Positions 12,071-24,763 of a DNA stretch of 64,000 nucleotides are shown one piece after another. Position 1 is the first letter of the stretch; each line of letters opens with the position of its first letter. Origin of the DNA: Isoetes taiwanensis (taxonomy: Eukaryota; Streptophyta; Lycopodiopsida; Isoetales; Isoetaceae); NCBI GenBank assembly GCA_021234155.1, contig JAJEKV010000038.1, forward strand, positions 10,745,190 to 10,809,189, read 5' to 3'. A model generated the notes under the pieces. That model ran no database searches and was not told where the DNA came from. It saw only the letters and a list, made by a program, of their open reading frames with translations. The position numbers were made by a program, and so were the translations under genes.

Positions 12071-15000
12071 GAAATGGGGGTAGATGGTGTGGATGGAAAC
12101 ATGGATCCGTATTAGGCATGCCGCTGTAGGCCGGAGTTTTTGTATGTAGTGGCCTCCCTTTGAAGATGCGTCGAAGCACCCTATTTGCAATTAAAGAGTA
12201 TCTCTTTAGAGTACCTTACATTTGTACTTTTTCAATATTATGAGGTACATGCCTTATACCCCATCATGTAATCCGGCTACTGCGGTCAATGGATAAATAG
12301 CTATGTCTTAATGGGTGTCTATTTTATTTTTGTTTACTGAGATTCTCCATCTTTTTCTTTTTTCTTTTTCTTCTTTTTTCCTTCTTTTCTTTTGCATCTT
12401 TTTTATTTTTCTTTTTACCCTTTTATTTTTTGTGTGACATGTGATATAAAACATCACACATGTCATTAGTGCCCGTTGGAGTAAAACAACCATTTGCCTC
12501 TTTTGGTTCAAAATTAATGAGTACCCTACATACAATTCTCATCATGGGGTTTAGGGTATTGCTTTAGACATTGCTACTTATTCCACTACCTTCTTAGGGT
12601 GCATGGTCAAGCATCAAGATAGGATGAAGTACAGCTAATAAATTGTCCGTGGGTCGTCTGACAGGGACATTTAGGTTGTGAGTTTGGTTTCATGATCGCA
12701 TGGACACGAGTGTATATATGAGGTCTTTCTTACAAGTAGGTTTTTATTTAGTATTCTCTAGCTATTCTCTTTACTCTAGGGGTTAAGGCTTTTGGGCCTA
12801 TCTTTTGGGCGCGTAATGCTGCTATGTCATATTATATTACTATGTTGTCTTTGTGATCAAAAGATATGAAAATATGTTTGTTTAGTACTTGGCCTAGACG
12901 CTCGCTGGATCCATAATTATCTACATGCTCCGCATGGTGACATCAAAGTTACCATGAGGCCACACCCGAACAAGAATCAAAAGTCACTAGGAAGAGACGC
13001 CCGCCCAAGTAAAACGAAATTAACATGGAGAGCACGCAGCACGTGCAAGTAAATCTAGAGGAGATGCATTATGGATGATTACGCATGAGTATGAATTGCT
13101 CATGGAAGTATTGCCAGAACTTGCAAGAGGAAATGGACGAGTGTATATATCACCCATAAATAACATTAGTCTGAGTAGAATAGATATGATTTACTTTGCC
13201 ACCCATCACTTTAGAGTTGGTGTGAGTCAAGCACATCCATGCTTGGTCATAAGCTTTAGGAAGACAAAATCAAGCCGAGGGGAAGTTTTCCAGTGAACGC
13301 TATCGAATTCTGCCTTGAATCATCATATCTCCGGCGACGCTACCAAAAGGCTTTGCCTCAACACGGCGCGCGCGCAATACCGTTCATGATGCCGAGCCCC
13401 GCCGCGCTGGCGAAATTGTTGACGCACTCATGCCGGGGGTAAAATTAACGATGTAACTATGCATAACACCTTGAACCCTTGCTCAAACCCCCAGATGTTC
13501 GCCAAACCGCCCACAAACACCGCAAACGACAATACTCGCGTTGGCAGCAGCGCCGTACGGTTATGCAGCCGCGCTAGAGCATTAGCTAGAGAATTTGAGA
13601 ACGCTAGCTTAACTCCCTAGAAGCAATGCACCAATAAAATGCAATGCACGCAGCTGCATCGTGTTCAATGGAGGCACATGATATCAACGCTGGGTGAGTG
13701 TTCTAAATTTACGTATGTACCGCAGCCCACCGGCCCCCTGCAGGTAATAGTATCGTTGTTGAGGATGACGCAGCGGAAGTGGTACCTTGTTTCAAACCAT
13801 GCTGCCAATGTGCCTCATGGAACCGCAATGGAGCAACGCAGCTTGAGGAGGATGAATCTAAGGCGTGGAAGCTGCCCGTAGATGATGATGGAGAGATGAA
13901 CCACAAACCGAGGTACGGGGTAAGGAGAAGGGTTATTTCGAAAATATGACCTAAATGTTCTTTACACATGTATGAAGCATTTGAGCACAAAATGCAAGCA
14001 CCGCCGCCTGACGCGAAGGATGAATCCTGTACATTTGTTGTTCAAACGAAGATTTCATTGCCAATTTTCCCAGACTCTCCAGCTCTCATGGACTGCAGAC
14101 ACAAGGAAGGATGGCGCGGAAAGGACTTCCGACCGTGTTAGAAAATATAACAATGCTCTTGTGCATTTGCCCTTCATTGGCTGCCCCATGCCTCCTGGGC
14201 AAACCCATTGAGTGTACACTTTCTTCGTGAGTCAACGGTCGCATGTGTCACATGATGTTCCTGCTACCTAAACACGCACACTGTTCCTGTTTTGGTACAA
14301 CGGCATCATGGACGGGATGAGCTGCGCCTAGATCGGCCGCATACATCATTCAGTTGGTGGTACGCCGACGTGATACAATGACAGCCTTCAACCATGATGC
14401 ATGCAAACCTTTGTTCGTATCTTCCTACCGAAAAGCAGCAAACCACTGGATATGCGCCTTCGATTCCTCGAAAACCCTCAGATTCAATGAGACCACAAAG
14501 AGTTCAACCTGCAAAGGAGATAGTAATATTAATGCCTGACGCCCGTAAGACAATCTCGTGAGACATTGTGGTACATATCTCTAAAGAAGGAGGAATAAGG
14601 CATATTGACGATCAAGATCACCACCATATGATGTCACTTTGGTGGTAATTTACTCTTCCCCATGAACCCATGCAATGCATACCGATCAAACAAGTGAATT
14701 GCATCAAAGGGAGTAACCATGTTGCAATTTATAAGTATCATCTACATGTACATAGTGGCACATTATCACCATTGCATAAATGAGATTGTTCCATGAGTAC
14801 ATTTGTGACATGTTTGCTACAAGAGGTGGCAGCCAAGATCGGGGTTGGGTACAACTAAACTGTGCCTTTACAACCATATATAGCGAATTAAAAGGCAAAG
14901 GGTATTGTGGGATTCCATCAAAATGATGGTAATTCCATTAGGCGCCGCGGTCATTCTACCAAAGAATATTTATTGAAGCACACGCTTATATGACTCAACC

Positions 15001-18000
15001 TCTACTAAGATACGGCAACTGGCTTGGCCGCACTGCATTTATTCCACGGTGACTGCCAACCTAAAGTGGCCAGAAATCACTAGGGTTTCATAAATGGCAA
15101 GGACCCTTCCAAGAAGACACCAGTTTAATAGCCCGTGTCTTCTACTCTAAAGCTGAAGGAGCTATTAGAGATTGTGTCACATCATGGCATATTTGGTCAA
15201 AGATTGCCAGGATTCATGTCATTGAGTTCGCAAGAGGGCCTCCTTGTGTACCTCCCCTAAGTCATTGTACCAGGAGGACAAGCCGACGCTCTAGTATGGT
15301 GGTATTGCATGATTTAAAGTGAGATTCCATAAGATAAGATAAGATAATCATTTTAATGTTCACGGCTCATCCGCTTATGGGACCAAGTACATGGGGATCA
15401 AGTCCTCGACCGGGGTTCAAATAAAGAACACGCCGTGCCCTACAAAAGCACAAAAGCAAAAGCACCGGCGGCCCGATTAAAACCACCGAAAACCGATGAT
15501 GGCTGCTCACAAATTCAAAACAACTATGCCGCTGCGTTAACAAGCATACCCAAAACAAACCTTCACCAAATCCCCAAACCGCAAATATCTTGTCCACTGG
15601 GCATCGGGCGCTAACGTGCGCCAAATTCCATTCTCACGCTGACCGCCATGCATCTACATTGCCCCGCCAGGCACCCAGCAGGCTGAAGTTTAATCAATCG
15701 CGATGCACAGGATCCGGTGCACCAGCACTGTCGCGGAAGGCGGCTACCATGAAAATGTAACGCCTTTATCGGTGCCTCAGCTCTCAAGCATGCTTCCAGC
15801 GCCGCGCGCCGTGCATGCTCGGGGCGATACCACCCTTCATCGACTTCCCGAAGCGCTGGAATGCGCCCCGTGCTTTTTCAACAACGCCCCTTCACTGCGT
15901 AAGCTGCCCAGTCGCAGCCGCGCGAATCCAAACCTGAATGTATGAGGCACATGCGCATGGCTGGCCCCCGTGGGTCTCCACTTTATCCTAATGCCCTGGC
16001 GGCTTGATGGGGGTCATGAAGGATACCCAAAGCAATTTCCGGAGGCATCAGGCGATTTAAAACGTACCCACTCTAGCCAGCGCAGGTCTTACGGAAATGA
16101 ATGGCTTTACCCATGTCACGTGGATAATAGATGTACCATAAGAACCGGGTTGTCGTATATTTTACGCCGCGTCGCTGAGATATAAAATATATTATGCAGC
16201 CAACACTATGCCAAGTACTATGCAGTCCGTGACATGATATCGGGACTAAGGCGCAATTGAGAGAGTGTCACCACGAAAGCACTATTATGTTCGGCCAACA
16301 CGGTGTCTGCTTACATGCCACCAAATATTGGCTCAGGCCATGCTTGTTCAACTTTGGATTGCAAGAATGCACCTTCTGCCGGGTAAATCTACAAAGCCGC
16401 ACTTCCAACAGAGCAAAATGTCGTAATACTTTTCATGAGAATGCGTGACTTAGATGAAGTATATTAACAATGCACATGACCATGGGTTGGTTTAGGGTGA
16501 ATCGCCGCGAAATGAATACCCGTTGTCCCCTACTTTGTTGTACCATGACTTTCCCAAGTAGCTTTATTGGAGAAAGCGACATACAAATGGTTAAAACGTG
16601 AACATATCCAGGTCATGCCATCTGTGGGTAGAATGTACTTTCACGGTGAACGCCCTATTTATGGGATAAGGGCAATGTACCGGAGCTACGCCGCTTGAAC
16701 TGAACTGCTGACTGGCCATTTGTGTGAGACGTGCTCAAGAATGCATGCATCGTTTATGATTGTGAATGATAATCAAAGTGGCGAATGCTCACGTAGAAGC
16801 ATCATCATGGGGTATGCCAATTGCGTTAATTCGGTTTGTTTCCACTCTGTTGAATGTAACCCACTATATCAATCCTGATATTGGAAGGAGTTGAATATAG
16901 GATGAGATGAATGGATATTATACACCGATATCGTGAGATGAAGCACCCAGCAGCCTATGCAACAACGTCTCACCAAACGCATGTATTACCAAATCATTAC
17001 CTGGTTCCGTGAGGAAATGATGTATGTGAGGCGATAAAGTCATATCTCGACCCGGTAGTTGAACATTGATCAGCGTCGGGCCACACATACGGGTTTGTGA
17101 CCATGTGACTGATAAGACCGGTGGTGGTGTCTTTTGTGGAATGGCTCGTGGAACCGGAAAACATATCTATATAACACTTACCAGGGTGTGTACGCAGGGT
17201 TGGATTGTTCGGTAGCTTGCATCTTCCGGTATTGGCGTCCAGAGGTAATCGCAAGGTGGCTCAACCACTCATTCTGCTGCTTCAAGATTCCCCATAGCAA
17301 TACCAAGCATCTACTCTGCGCACCCAAGGCGCCGAATTGGCACGACTCATTCGAGCATGTCGGGTTGATTTGTATGGGATGAGGGCACCTCAATGATGCA
17401 CAAATAAAATGGATATTTGAGGCAAAGGGATAGAACATTGAGAGATGTGATGGGCAATGAGCGTGACTCGCTTGGTGGGATTCCAATACTATTGGGAGGG
17501 ATTTGGCCAAATACTACCCGTGGTTCCTAAAGGTTCACAAGCACAAATTGTAGAAGCTTCTCTAAAGCGCTCACAGATATCTGACACTGCGGAGAGAATA
17601 TAAATCGACAATCAACATGCGCCAGCTAAGTGAATGCATTGGGTCAGATGCGCTTGAACAACAAGCATTTGGTCGACTACTTACTAAGTATAGATACGGC
17701 AGAACCAACCTTCCTCAAGAAGGGTGTTGATATGGCACCGCCATGTGATATATGCCTTGGCTCGTATGATGTGATGTGATTTAATCTGTGACATATTTCC
17801 TATATCCAAATGAACCGAAAGAAGTGATTTTCCTGACACATCGCACAAGTACTATCGCTTTGAACCATTTTGTCGCATAGAAGGTTCTCAAACCGAAGCC
17901 TGCTAACAAGTTTCCAAGACTGCTGGTTTTAAAAAATGGACTAGGGTTAACTTGGCCTTTTATAGGTTAGGTTCCATGTCAATGCTTTTACCGTGGCTCC

Positions 18001-19880
18001 AATGGAGTAAGCCCATGTAGGGTGTCCACAGGGTGTGAGGCCATGTAGAAATGACCCTATGCCTAGGATTGGCTAAGTTATATGAATAACTTAGCCATGC
18101 TCCCTTTTCCACCTACTATGGTGTACAAGGCTACTAAAGTAGACTTGTACAATCGTGGCCCAAAAATATACGTATTTATAATGTATATTTCAGAGGAACG
18201 TCACATCTTACATGCTTTGCTTCCACAACAACAGGTTCTTCACAAATAAGCCTTCCCTTTTGCTCTGGTTCTTCAAATGCTTGAATCATCCTCTTATTTT
18301 TTCTGCTTTCTTGCTAGAATCAGCTACTTTCATGTTCTTATTTAATCTGGTTGACTTCTGAGGGGCAAAGCTGTCCATTGCTTGGGTTTGGGCAAGGATT
18401 ACAAGGAACAGTTAAAATTGCAATCGAAATTGCTTCATTGAAAACACAGCAACACAAAAAATCGAAGGGTGGACAGTTTTTTTTTTGAAAGAGGAAACAC
18501 TTTGCAATCTCCCTCCGAAAAAGCACGATGAACGTGCCTTCTGGTTGCCATTGCCTCCCATAATTTCGAATGCGTGACGTGGCTAATCCCAATAATTGCA
18601 TATTCCAACCAACTTTAATTCAAAAAAAAAAAACAATAACGGATGTTCATGTTGCCCTGCTACATTTACAATGCGCATTTTTTTAGACACCCTAGCATTC
18701 TTTTACCCCATGGTTGTGTTTGGTTGGTGATATTTTTGTTTGGGGGCCGGGTCTATATGCATGTGGTTGCTTCAGCCTCTTTGTTTTGAAGTTTGTTGTT
18801 ATTATGGGTTTAGGTCGTGGTTCTTTTGCTTGGTTAGTCATCTCTCATTATCTTTCTTGGCATAGCATTGTGACTTTGGGGTAGCACCTTTGGGGTTCTC
18901 TCTTTTCCCCTATAGGGTTTGCCGTCGAGTTTTTCCCTAATGATCATGCTTCTATTTTCTGTTTCCCGATGTAGCACTTGTCGCTTATGGATAGGCTCCA
19001 AGGGTTCTTACATTGGATGTGCCTATTTCTTCTTCTTCTTCTTGTAGCTTTGTGGTTTACAAGGTTTCTTGTTGAACATGTGCTTTGCACTTGATTTCGT
19101 GGTCTTGGATAAATTTCTAACCGTAGTTTGGCCTGGCTCATTTTCAAATTGTTATGTAACTTAAATGGAAAAATCATGGAACTAATATTTTCCCTAGAAA
19201 AACAGATTGGCCACTCCATTTATTGAATGTTTCATTGGCCACTCCATTTATTGAATGTTTCATTGGCCGACATGCCAGAGCAAACGCAACACAAATCTTC
19301 AACTTGAGGACAAATAATATCACACTATTTATAACTTGAAAACATTGTAACAATAATGCATTGCATATTTCTACTATGGGATCGGGTGTGCATAAGTAAT
19401 ATTTCTACTCTATGATCTTTTGAACTTCTAGGTTTACGTCACGATTAGCATGCTAGCACTCGATTCCATATAAACTATTTTAACATTAACAGGTACGATA
19501 CATATAGAGTAATCGCCAAAAACATCTCTACTTTAAGCCAGGGAATGCCGCGAGTTTAAAATAGATTTTTTATGGCTTTCATTAATCTGCCTCAATTGTT
19601 GTGAGAATTTCTTTGATTCTCCTTTTTATTTGGCGCGATGGAAGTTCTAGGCATTGATTTGAGCACATCTGGATCTATGTCTTTTCACATTTGAATGCTA
19701 AAGGCTCTTCACATGGATAGATGAGCCAGTTCTTTCAGGTTGGTGACTCTAAAAGTGATAAAGATACACTTTGCAATGTTAGGGCATAGTTGTATCATCT
19801 ATTTCCAAAGCCAATGAATCTTCATGTGCTTTTCAACGGTTTTTTATCTATTCTGCAATCAAGCGATCGCGATGAAACCA
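12071..19880. other. Decayed region, no gene recognised
   Basis: There is a pyrimidine-rich low-complexity patch at about 12,345-12,430. The rest to 18.2 kb is mixed sequence with GC-rich islands near 13.35-13.6 and 15.6-15.95 kb and many unrelated short open frames, the longest 110 codons. I tested for Ty3, Copia, LINE and CACTA signatures by eye and saw none that held over more than a few residues. From 18.2 kb the sequence becomes AT-rich. Confidence 0.4.
19209..19264. repeat. 28-bp tandem duplication
   Basis: The unit GGCCACTCCATTTATTGAAT plus GTTTCATT occurs twice head to tail without a mismatch, which suggests a recent local duplication. Confidence 0.9.
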
Positions 19881-20235
19881 AACAGTTTTTCCATAGATAG
19901 GCTTCTCATTCATCTCCAGATTTCTATCGAGGGATAAGTGGATAAAGCCGCACACATAACTACCTAATTAAAAATAAAGGAAAATCCAATTATATCATTT
20001 GGACCCAAATATCATTAATGCTAATAGATGAGTGGTTGATGTAACGTAAAAGCTTATCAATGGGATTAAAACTACTCTTTCGCTTCCCTGGGAGGAAAAC
20101 TAGTGATAAGCCTTCAAGAAGGGCTTAGACAAACGAAGGCATAGAATCGCCCCAAAAACTCTGCAGATGGGAGAAGCCAAACGATGGCACTCTCGCCAAC
20201 CTGCACTGCGCACATCACCAACACAACAAACGAGA
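19880..20235 (+). repeat. Dispersed repeat B, copy 1
   Basis: It aligns in the same orientation with about 30,090-30,450. Shared blocks include TAGTGATAAGCCTTC, CTTATCA-GGGATTAAAA and GCACATCACCAACAC. Copies differ by many small changes. Function and family are unknown; it may belong to the same old element as repeat A beside it. Confidence 0.75.
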
Positions 20236-20349
20236 AACATACTAGAGAATAGCATCACCAAGCATGAAAAGCATCACCCACCCAGTGAAAAAACATGAAA
20301 AACAGAATCCTTGTACAAAATATAATAAACAAAGAAAGGGGGGAGGGTG

Positions 20350-20475
20350 GGTTCAAAGAGAATAAGGTACCGCTTAGAAGAGGAAGCTCATGAAACGCCG
20401 GCGAAGAATTCCGCAATAAGTAGCAAAACGCCAATCGAAGAACGCTCCAAAATGCATGGCGCGATACGCATGCAT
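20350..20475 (+). repeat. Dispersed repeat A, left part of interrupted copy
   Basis: It aligns with 29,467-29,600: TTCAAAGAGAATAAGGTAC, GAAGAATTCCGCAATAAGTA and GCATGC-rich sequence are shared. The copy is cut at its GCATGC-rich end by the TIR element starting at 20,482. The missing right part lies at 29,233-29,300, beyond that element. Confidence 0.75.
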
Positions 20476-20481
20476 TTACAT

Positions 20482-20830
20482 AACAAAGTTTAAAATGAAA
20501 CGCACTTATTTGCCGGAATGACTTCAAAAGGAATCTTTGGAAAGATTCCCTAAAATTCCCTTTAAAAAAAGTCCACATATTTTTAAGATTTTTTGTGACA
20601 AAAGTGACAATTTGGAAGTAATTTAGGTACCATTTTTGAGGTTGACGAACATAACTTCGTGCAAAAAATTTTAAATAGCAATTTTCATCCTCCTAAACTA
20701 GAACAAAAAATAGTTACTTTATAAAGTGCAAAAGGCAATAAAAAAAATAGCAAGGGTAGTATAGAGTGATGCGAAGTGATATATTCAAGGTTGTGAAAAT
20801 TGTACAAAATTATGAACAAAATTGTCAAAA
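20482..20830 (+). repeat. Terminal repeat, alpha type (copy 1 left end)
   Basis: The outer about 30 bp match the other end in inverted orientation. A further about 300 bp, including GAAAGATTCCCTAAAATTCC and ACAAAATTATGAACAAAATTG, match the reverse complement of 53,040-53,389 but not the other end of the same element. This end is therefore longer and distinct from the beta end. Confidence 0.8.
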
Positions 20831-23800
20831 TATAGGATATTTTGACGTATAAATCATCACCTGTGACTTTCTGCTTCTTTACATGTCGAAATACCTGACA
20901 ACTTACATTTTGCACAAGATCGTGATGCATCTCATCCTCTCGACCTACGTATTCCCCCCGATCACCGAAAGCCTTCATCCTCACGCCACTCTCTCAAGAC
21001 TGGATACTCTCAACATCTTCTTCCTCAATGCCTATGCTAGGAGTCTTCGTCATCATCTTTTGGCCACCTTTTGGCTTGTTTGTCTAATCCACATGTCAAT
21101 CTTATTAAAGTTTGAGGACTATACGTGAATTTATTAGTAAAGAAATGTGTAACAAAGTCATATGCAAGAACCTTTCAATTTCGTGATAGATCTATGACAA
21201 AGAGATTGCTTTTGGACTTTGCTCTCTTCCCACTGCTTTTACCATCTCAGCAGTAAATTCTTAATCGAAAAGCATTGGTAGCAGCCGTTTCTCATCCGCT
21301 GCACTTTTAATTGAGTGGAATTCCATCCTCTTTGTTACCTCCAAATTTTAGCTAGCCGTAATCGCTTCCCGACTACTGACATGTTATTACCGATTGTGCT
21401 ATGAGTATTCCTTTCTCAATCTCGTGAGATCAACCGTATACTGAAATAAAACTTGTTGTGTTGCGCGCCTAGGGCCAAGTACATGACTCGGCTATCTCAT
21501 CCTAGCCAGCCAATATCTCTATACATGTTCCTCTTGATTCTCAACTTGCATGGAGGGTTTGCCTAGATGGCCGCGGGCTGGATGTAACTCCGGTCTTCAA
21601 TTCGTAATGAAGCTTGCAACATGTCACGCTGTCGAGAAAAAATTCGAGGCCAATTATAAAGACCAAGCCCCCAAAGTGGTTAGAGTAGATCAATACTCTG
21701 TTTCAATACAATCCAAAAAGATTTATTTGAGTCAAATGCTCTTCTCCTCCTGCCTCTTTGTGATTTCTTCGCTTTTTAGAGGCATTTGATACCAAGCAGA
21801 GAGCATGGAACTAGTATTGGGGATGTTAAGTAATGAATTGAATAATTGCTGCTGGTCGCCAATCTTAAAGGATGTGGTATATTTCTTTCCTTGTAAGATG
21901 GCCTTACATCTACAAGTGAAATTTTGATCTCCCATGCTAGAATGTAATGTTTCTCAAGGGCTCAATAGCACAAAGGACCTAGTTGATCTCTTCAAAAATC
22001 CATCTCTTGAAATCGGCGTAAGTTTCTTCCACAACCATGTCCGACGAGGATTGTAGGAATCTGGATGACCTCAATCATGGCCGCGCTTAGAGCTTTTTCG
22101 AAAGCAAGACGCTAGAGAACCTAACAACATCCGATCAATTTGGTCGCAGGTGTATGACCAACAAGCAGAAACCAATCTTCACCTTCTTTGAAGATTTGTT
22201 TCTCTACTACATAGCGCACGCGCTAAACAACGCTTCGATTCTTATTTTCCCTGTCGGTTATTCAGCCTGCTGAAGATATGTAATCGCCAGATATGTTCTA
22301 GATTGGAAAGAAAGCCGTCTAATATTGTGATAGTGTGAGATTTGATCAAAGATGAATGTTTGATAATCTAAAAAATGCCTTGCAAAGATAGTTTTCCATT
22401 AAATACCATAGCACCAACAACAACATGCAGAGTGTATGAAATCTTCTTCGCCAAAGATCCCAGCATTGGTCAAAATGTGGTGGTAGGGTGGTCTTCTTCC
22501 GTCCATTCCATCAATAACAACCTATGTAGTTGAGTGGTTGTTCCAAAGGTTTTCTTCCTATGTTTTGTCAATTTTCTCCTTTCCAAAGATTTGTTGTTCT
22601 TCAGGTTGTTCGGCCCTCTCAATGCATCCTAAAGGAAAAACATGTTTAGAAAGAACCTACTTTTAAGTAGAGAACTAGGCAAGAACACGCCCCGAAGTTT
22701 ACTTTTTAGTGTGAAGTGTCCTTGCATTTGTCTCTCGAAGCACCAGAGCATGTAGCACAAAATAGAACTTATGCTTTCTAGGAATGGCCACCCGAGAAAA
22801 CTCTTTTTCCAGAGCACAAAGAAGTAAGAGTAGCGGGGTATTAAAGCCGCTTCTCCAAAATTCTCAACACACATCTCCTTATAATTATCAGACTTCTTGT
22901 TTCGTGAAATTGTCACTCAAGTGGTACATATAGGGCTGTTAGGAGTTTCACAAGACTTTAAAGAAACCTTCCATCCAGAAACACATTGAAGAGCATGAAT
23001 TCTCGTTATGCCTCCCGAATGGGCGAGAGTCATTGATGCCCGGATTTGTCGTTTCCTTTTCTCAGCGTCAAGTCGCCTCGGCCGCTTCTTAAAGCATGAA
23101 TCAATTTACGTCGCTTGACGACGTGTGTGGCCACCAAATGTGCGCAAACTTCACCATCATCTGGCCTAATATTGAAGGCCAAGTAGCCCCTTTGGTCTAG
23201 CAGAGTCATTGAATCAACTATCACGGCTAAACCCCACCCTTTAGTCCAAATTTAAGCAAACAACGCGAGAACAACAAAGGTTTTGTAAGTGTGTTGCCCG
23301 CAAGTGAGCCTCTCCATGAGTTTCTTTTCTTCTAACGTTGTACATGCTGTCTTGTGTAAGTTACGCTTAAGATTTTTACTTGCAGGCTGTGAATTCAACA
23401 TGGAGTCTGTGCTTTGTAGGTCCTCGCCCGAGACATCAACATGAGGTGTTTCTTCGCCCGAGAGAGATCAACATGAGGTAATTGTAGATGTCAGAGAGGT
23501 TTGATGTGGGCAAGGCCTGGGAAAGCTTCCTCTCTGGGAAAAGTAATCGAGGCTGGTGACGTAGGTTGACCAGCCCGGCGTCAGAACACGATATGCGGTC
23601 GGGCCGACCGCCCCTAATTTGTTGTAGTACCATTTACCAAAATGGATGGAGTTGCGTGATTTGCCCGCGGGAGGGAGCCTACGTGGACTATGGGCCACGC
23701 ATTCAAAATGAATTGAGGAGGTAGTCTCACCTCTAGCCGAAAAGTGCGGTGAAACGACGGTGGGGCGTAATTTAATGCTCGTGAGCGTGTGCTGTGGAGT

Positions 23801-24386
23801 AAATCAACCGTGGTGGAAGCCAGTGGTCTTGCCGAGCAAACTCAACAGAGTCGGGTGTTGAATGTCGATGTAGAATATTCGGCTACTTCCCCGTGTCTCG
23901 TTGAGGAGGTGTTTTCATTGCAGAGTGCTTCCCGGTCAGGAGTTGAGGCTCGCTAGCTCTTTTCTCTCGAGCCATACTTGCAGATAAATTTGATAGTAGT
24001 GGTATAAAATCATATTGCGGAAGAAAACTTAAGGCGCGCATCAGAGTAAATTTATATTTTGAGATGGCAAATTTATACGAGGAGGGCAACATAGAACGTG
24101 CAGCCAGCCCCGCGCCAAAACCCCATGTCGCAAACTTTATGAGAAGCGCTATATGAAGCCGCACTTATGTAGGTGGTGGTGGTACTTAAGCCGCGCGCCG
24201 CCAATTTATATTTACACGCAGCTCTGAGTCGGTTGGCGCCATGTGTGCTGCTTATATACCCCCCTTATTTGCTCTCCGGAACGCCTATACGCTGGTCTAT
24301 ACCGCCATGGCCACGCAAGTCTACTTCACCCGCATCGTCGTAGTTTCTTTGTTTTAACCGCCAGAGTGTAGGCGCCGCCACTTCGT
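20831..24386. other. Interior of TIR copy 1, no gene recognised
   Basis: AT-rich to 23 kb, GC-richer afterwards. Open frames are short (up to 95 codons) and without a recognisable domain on either strand. A small imperfect duplication (CGCCCGAGA...ATCAACATGAGGT) lies at about 23,427-23,477. Isolated partial palindromes (AAATTTATA) appear at about 24,048, 24,068 and 24,203, leading into the first array. Confidence 0.4.
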
Positions 24387-24763
24387 GATAACTTTATACC
24401 GATATGGTTCGATCTGTGATAAATTTATACCGACCGTTCGAACTGCATAAATTTATATCGTATATACCTGGATCGGTATAAAATTTATACCGCAGTGCTC
24501 GAGCTGTGATAAATTTATACCGCTCTGCAACACGTACGCAGATAAATTTATACCGAAAGCGCCCGCTGGGGAGCAAATTTAGACCGATCGGTCCTCCGAA
24601 CGTATAAATTTGGTACCGCTGAGCACTAAGGTATAAATTTATACCGATCAGAATTTAATCCAGATAAATTTATCATGAGTAATCATGGTATAAATTAGTA
24701 CTGATCACTAGCTCGGTGATAAATTTATATCATTGCGGCTCGAGCGGGGTATAAATTTATACC
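24387..24763. repeat. Palindrome array 1 (about 13 units)
   Basis: About 13 copies of GGTATAAATTTATACC or variants such as GTGATAAATTTATACCG occur roughly every 28-33 bp. The consensus is its own reverse complement. Spacers are 9-19 nt and only partly conserved; several contain TTCGAACTG or CTCGAGCTG-like cores. Each unit contains TATAAAT on both strands. Confidence 0.9.

Larger units (their letters stand above)
1..12100 (+). mobile_element. Decayed Ty3-type LTR retrotransposon
   Basis: Direct repeats resembling LTRs lie at about 1-1,065 and in the 11,000-12,060 part of a longer repeat. Between them is a Ty3 order of remnants: reverse transcriptase, RNase H, integrase, then a polypurine tract just before the second LTR. 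All reading frames are broken by many small indels and stops, so the element is long dead. The 5' LTR begins outside the window, by comparison about 0.5 kb upstream. Gag and protease were not recognised in 1.1-7.0 kb. The right end of the 3' LTR is approximate because the two copies stop aligning after about 12,060. Confidence 0.8.

Noticed and set aside
24387-24763. CRISPR-like array (palindromic repeats with spacers)
   Set aside because: The context is a eukaryotic transposon, the repeats are degenerate and only 16 bp, the spacers are too short and partly similar to each other, and there are no cas genes.
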